From contig NZ_AJTN02000203.1 of assembly GCF_000305495.1 (NCBI RefSeq), positions 1-52,216 on the forward strand: 52,216 bases of DNA, read 5' to 3'. A program made the translations under genes and the position numbers. This document shows, in pieces, positions 49,899-52,216 of the stretch. The number at the start of each line of letters is the position of its first letter. Position 1 is the first letter of the stretch. The notes under the pieces are model-generated. The model was not told where the DNA came from and ran no database searches. It worked only from the letters and a program-made list of their open reading frames with translations. The DNA comes from Peribacillus psychrosaccharolyticus ATCC 23296 (GTDB lineage: Bacteria > Bacillota > Bacilli > Bacillales > DSM-1321).

Positions 49899-51320
49899 TT
49901 ATCCATATACCAATAAAAGGCCGCGGGAAAGTACTGTCCCCCCATGGAATCGTCCACCTTTATTCCTTAGTTTCTCAAGATAGGCAACCTTTTCGGCCGT
50001 AATCATTTCTCCAGCCATAATCAGCGGGATGCCAGGAGGATAAGGAATAATCATTTCTGCTGATACATAACCTACGGACTCTTTAAAAGGGACTGATCTT
50101 TTCGGCAGCTTCTTCATCTCCTTATAGTTCATGGAGAGTGTGCTAAAAAGATGATCATTTACAAAGCCAGGGAGTGATGCTGACCTTTTGACCATCTCCT
50201 TCCCATTTAACGCAAGATTGATTTGATCAATAGTCTCTGTAAAAGGATAAACCATGTTAGCTTTAAGCAACGGGATGACTAGTAACACATTCTCCGTATC
50301 CGCCAGCTCTGTATAAATCCCATAATCCTCAAGTACAGTCTGAAATTGAAAACCATCTGGTATTTGTTCAGAATGAAGAGTAACTTTTAGGCTATCATCA
50401 TTTTCCATAACCTTTAACCCAGGAATTCTACTCAATGACTCACGAAACTTTCGAATAGAGTTGTGTAGGTGTTCAGTGTCCGCATGATTAAAAGAAGCTA
50501 AGTAGACCCTAGCCAAATCAAGTGATGCCATAATAGGATAGGATGGGCTGCTTGACTGAAAGACCTGAAGATAATAGTCCAGCTCTTCTTTATTTACCAG
50601 CTTACTATTAACATGCAGATAAGACCCCATTGTCATTGCAGGAAGCGTTTTATGTGCTGAGTGTACCACTATATCTGCTCCAGCTTCCACAGCACTCTCC
50701 GGGAACCCAGGCAGACCAAAATGAGCCCCATGCGCTTGATCCACCAGCACCGGGATTTCTTTATTATGTGCAGCTTCGATAATCCCTCTGATTGATTGTG
50801 CCTCCCCATAATAGGTAGGATGCGTCAGAATCAATGCACGTGCACAAGGGTACATATCAATTGCTTTATATATATGTTCTGCCTTAACACCACCAGCTAC
50901 GCCCCATACTTCATTAAAAGACGGTGTAATAAATACTGGATTTACATTGGCCAGCCTTAGAGCATGGATAATTGATTTATGACAATTACGCTGCACAAGA
51001 ACTGTATCCCCTTCTTCACAGACAGCCATAATCATAGCTAAGTTCCCGCCAGTCGAACCATTCACCAAAAAATAGCTGTTTGCAGCGTGATAGAAATCTG
51101 CTAGCAGCTCTTCAGCATGAAGGATAGGACCTTCTGCTGCATGTAAATCATCGAGGCCATTTAATTCAGTGACATCTATCTCTAAAATTCGTTGAAAAAC
51201 CTCTTGAGCCGATTCTTCAAAAATATATCCATTTTTATGACCCGGTACATGATAAGAAACCGTGCCTTTTTCTTTATGATTGATTAAAGCTTGATAGATT
51301 GGCGCATCGTTTTGATTCAT
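49899..51320 (-). CDS. yaaO: Ornithine/lysine/arginine decarboxylase-family protein (YaaO-like)
   Basis: Fold-type I PLP enzyme of the Orn/Lys/Arg decarboxylase major domain, like B. subtilis YaaO and SpeA. The 473-residue protein has the N-terminal SYHVPGHKNG, YFLVNGSTGGNLAMIMA (PLP phosphate loop, about 82-98), VDQAHGAHFG and the PLP lysine in VHSAHKTLPAMTMGS (about 220). The C-terminal domain has PYPPGIPLIMAGE. Members of this group are shorter than inducible biosynthetic decarboxylases. Substrate (arginine, lysine or ornithine) cannot be told from sequence. It lies upstream of tmk; xpaC and yaaN, its B. subtilis neighbours, are absent. Confidence 0.9.
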   Translation of the reverse strand: MNQNDAPIYQALINHKEKGTVSYHVPGHKNGYIFEESAQEVFQRILEIDVTELNGLDDLHAAEGPILHAEELLADFYHAANSYFLVNGSTGGNLAMIMAVCEEGDTVLVQRNCHKSIIHALRLANVNPVFITPSFNEVWGVAGGVKAEHIYKAIDMYPCARALILTHPTYYGEAQSIRGIIEAAHNKEIPVLVDQAHGAHFGLPGFPESAVEAGADIVVHSAHKTLPAMTMGSYLHVNSKLVNKEELDYYLQVFQSSSPSYPIMASLDLARVYLASFNHADTEHLHNSIRKFRESLSRIPGLKVMENDDSLKVTLHSEQIPDGFQFQTVLEDYGIYTELADTENVLLVIPLLKANMVYPFTETIDQINLALNGKEMVKRSASLPGFVNDHLFSTLSMNYKEMKKLPKRSVPFKESVGYVSAEMIIPYPPGIPLIMAGEMITAEKVAYLEKLRNKGGRFHGGTVLSRGLLLVYG

Positions 51321-51401
51321 TTATATCTCCCTGTCATCAGTCTAGCTTTATTTTAGCAAACTAAATGATGAAATGCCTGATGTATACGTAACAATTTGGA
51401 T

Positions 51402-51434
51402 AAAAAAAACGATGTCCTATGTAAGAACATCGTC
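51402..51434 (-). terminator. Rho-independent terminator of csfB
   Basis: Perfect 7-bp stem ACGATGT / ACATCGT with an 11-nt loop, followed by eight T on the minus strand, just after the csfB stop. Confidence 0.85.
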
Positions 51435-51440
51435 TGGTAT

Positions 51441-51635
51441 TTATGAAGAAGTAACTTTTTTAAGCTGTTCTAAATAATACTTATATTTCGGATCTGAAGT
51501 TTCTGTAGAGATTATCTCTTTTTCACAATCTATACAAAGATATGATGTATATAGACGGATGCCATATTCTTTATACCTGTCACAAACCACACACAGTTCC
51601 TCTGGCAATTGCTTGGCCGCTGTTGTATCCAACAT
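51441..51635 (-). CDS. csfB: Anti-sigma-G factor Gin (CsfB)
   Basis: Small zinc protein that in B. subtilis holds back sigma-G (and sigma-E in the forespore) early in sporulation. The 64-residue sequence has two cysteine pairs, LCVVCDR and LCIDCEK, followed by a charged helix ending YYLEQLKKVTSS; the length is that of B. subtilis CsfB. I chose the ATG at 51633-51635, five bases after GGGAGG; a GTG two codons upstream touches that site. Its sigma-F promoter was not recognisable by eye. Confidence 0.93.
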   Translation of the reverse strand: MLDTTAAKQLPEELCVVCDRYKEYGIRLYTSYLCIDCEKEIISTETSDPKYKYYLEQLKKVTSS

Positions 51636-51892
51636 CTCCACCTCCCGTACCCTCCATTCTTCCCATAAACCAACTATTGTATACTATTTTTTGAATTTTC
51701 TAACTAATAATTGGTTTTTTAGCCTATATCAATCTATGATGTTACCCATTCAATCGTGTATGTCTCCCTAGAAGTTTTATTTCCTACGAAAAGGGTATTT
51801 TTTTACTGTTCCTGAATAGTTAGATTCATTCCTACACAAGCATGCTGCGTGGTGAGGCAGTTTATATGAAAGTATATCTCTTAAATTGTTAA

Positions 51893-52216
51893 TCCCGTCT
51901 GAGTGCACAAGAATACCCCATAGGTTTTAAGCGGGGGTTGAAAATACATTTGTGAGTTTTAGGCACACTATTTAAGCAGACCCGTTGACTTTGGGGGATT
52001 TTTTTATGCTCTTCCTGTTAGTCCTGTCTAAAGGCAACGTATTCCCGTCTAGGCACCCATGGGGCATCATGATTCCCATTTAAGAAAACATGCTGACTTC
52101 TAGATTCCCATGGGGGGTATTTTATCTGTTTTTGGGCTATTCCGGCCATTAATCCCGTCTGGATCATGCTTATTCCCGTCTGAGTATGATTTTCAGCTCT
52201 AAAATACCCCATAGGT
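51893..52216. repeat. TCCCGTCT / AATACCCCATAGGT repeat region
   Basis: TCCCGTCT at 51893, 52043, 52153 and 52174, and a one-base variant TCCTGTCT at 52022. The adjacent pairs 52022/52043 and 52153/52174 are exactly 21 nt apart, as in the array near 18.1 kb. AATACCCCATAGGT occurs identically at 51912-51925 and 52203-52216, and an inverted relative GGGGGGTATTT at about 52111. The 51636-52216 stretch has no supportable gene; by synteny it may border an rRNA operon beyond the edge. Confidence 0.75.

Noticed and set aside
52018-52212. A 64-codon minus-strand open frame at the right edge
   Set aside because: It is made of the TCCCGTCT/AATACCCC repeats, has no ribosome-binding site I can see and resembles no family.

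Overview
The window is a stretch of core chromosome from an endospore-forming Bacillaceae bacterium, read from the far side of the origin. Gene content and order follow the dnaX-to-lysS region of Bacillus subtilis almost one for one, in reverse: csfB, a yaaO-like decarboxylase, tmk, darA, holB, ricT, yabA, trmN6, yazA, rsmI, abrB, metG, tatD, yabE, rnmV, ksgA, yabG, veg, sspF, ispE, purR, ridA, spoVG, glmU, prs, ctc, pth, fin, mfd, spoVT, yabM, mazG, rqcP, yabP, yabQ, divIC, yabR, tRNA-Met/tRNA-Glu, spoIIE, yabS, yabT, tilS, hprT, ftsH, coaX, hslO, yacD, cysK, folP, folB, folK, yazB, dus, lysS. The many sporulation genes identify an endospore former. I cannot assign a genus from the sequence alone.

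All protein genes except abrB lie on the minus strand. By synteny the origin lies beyond the right edge, so these genes are co-directional with replication and the two tRNA genes and abrB are head-on. Two tandem minus-strand promoters of rRNA-operon type sit at the left edge, so an rRNA operon probably begins just outside it. By synteny, the repeat-rich non-coding right edge (51.6-52.2 kb) probably borders another.

Region by region: 0.3-9 kb holds lysyl-tRNA synthetase, folate synthesis, cysteine synthase, a membrane foldase, Hsp33 and pantothenate kinase. 9-18 kb holds FtsH, HprT, TilS and the sporulation signalling genes yabT, yabS and spoIIE. 18-24 kb holds the yabR-divIC-yabQ-yabP-rqcP-mazG-yabM cluster. 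24-33 kb holds spoVT, mfd, fin, pth, ctc, prs, glmU and spoVG. 33-41 kb holds purine regulation, isoprenoid synthesis, spore proteins, 16S rRNA methylation, 5S rRNA maturation and a cell-wall G5/3D protein. 41-52 kb holds metG, abrB, RNA modification, replication genes and csfB.

Compared with the B. subtilis order as I remember it, pabB-pabA-pabC are missing between cysK and folP, yaaR between darA and holB, and xpaC-yaaN between csfB and the decarboxylase gene. abrB carries a one-base frameshift in a poly(A) run. The least explained material is two families of intergenic repeats. One is a 115-120 bp element starting GAAAAGCG and ending GAGCTAGAC, in four copies whose end stems covary. The other is an array of TCCCGTCT motifs at an exact 21-nt period, found next to the tRNA operon and again at the right edge. 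I found no CRISPR, prophage, transposase or defence system; apart from these points the window is conserved core genome.
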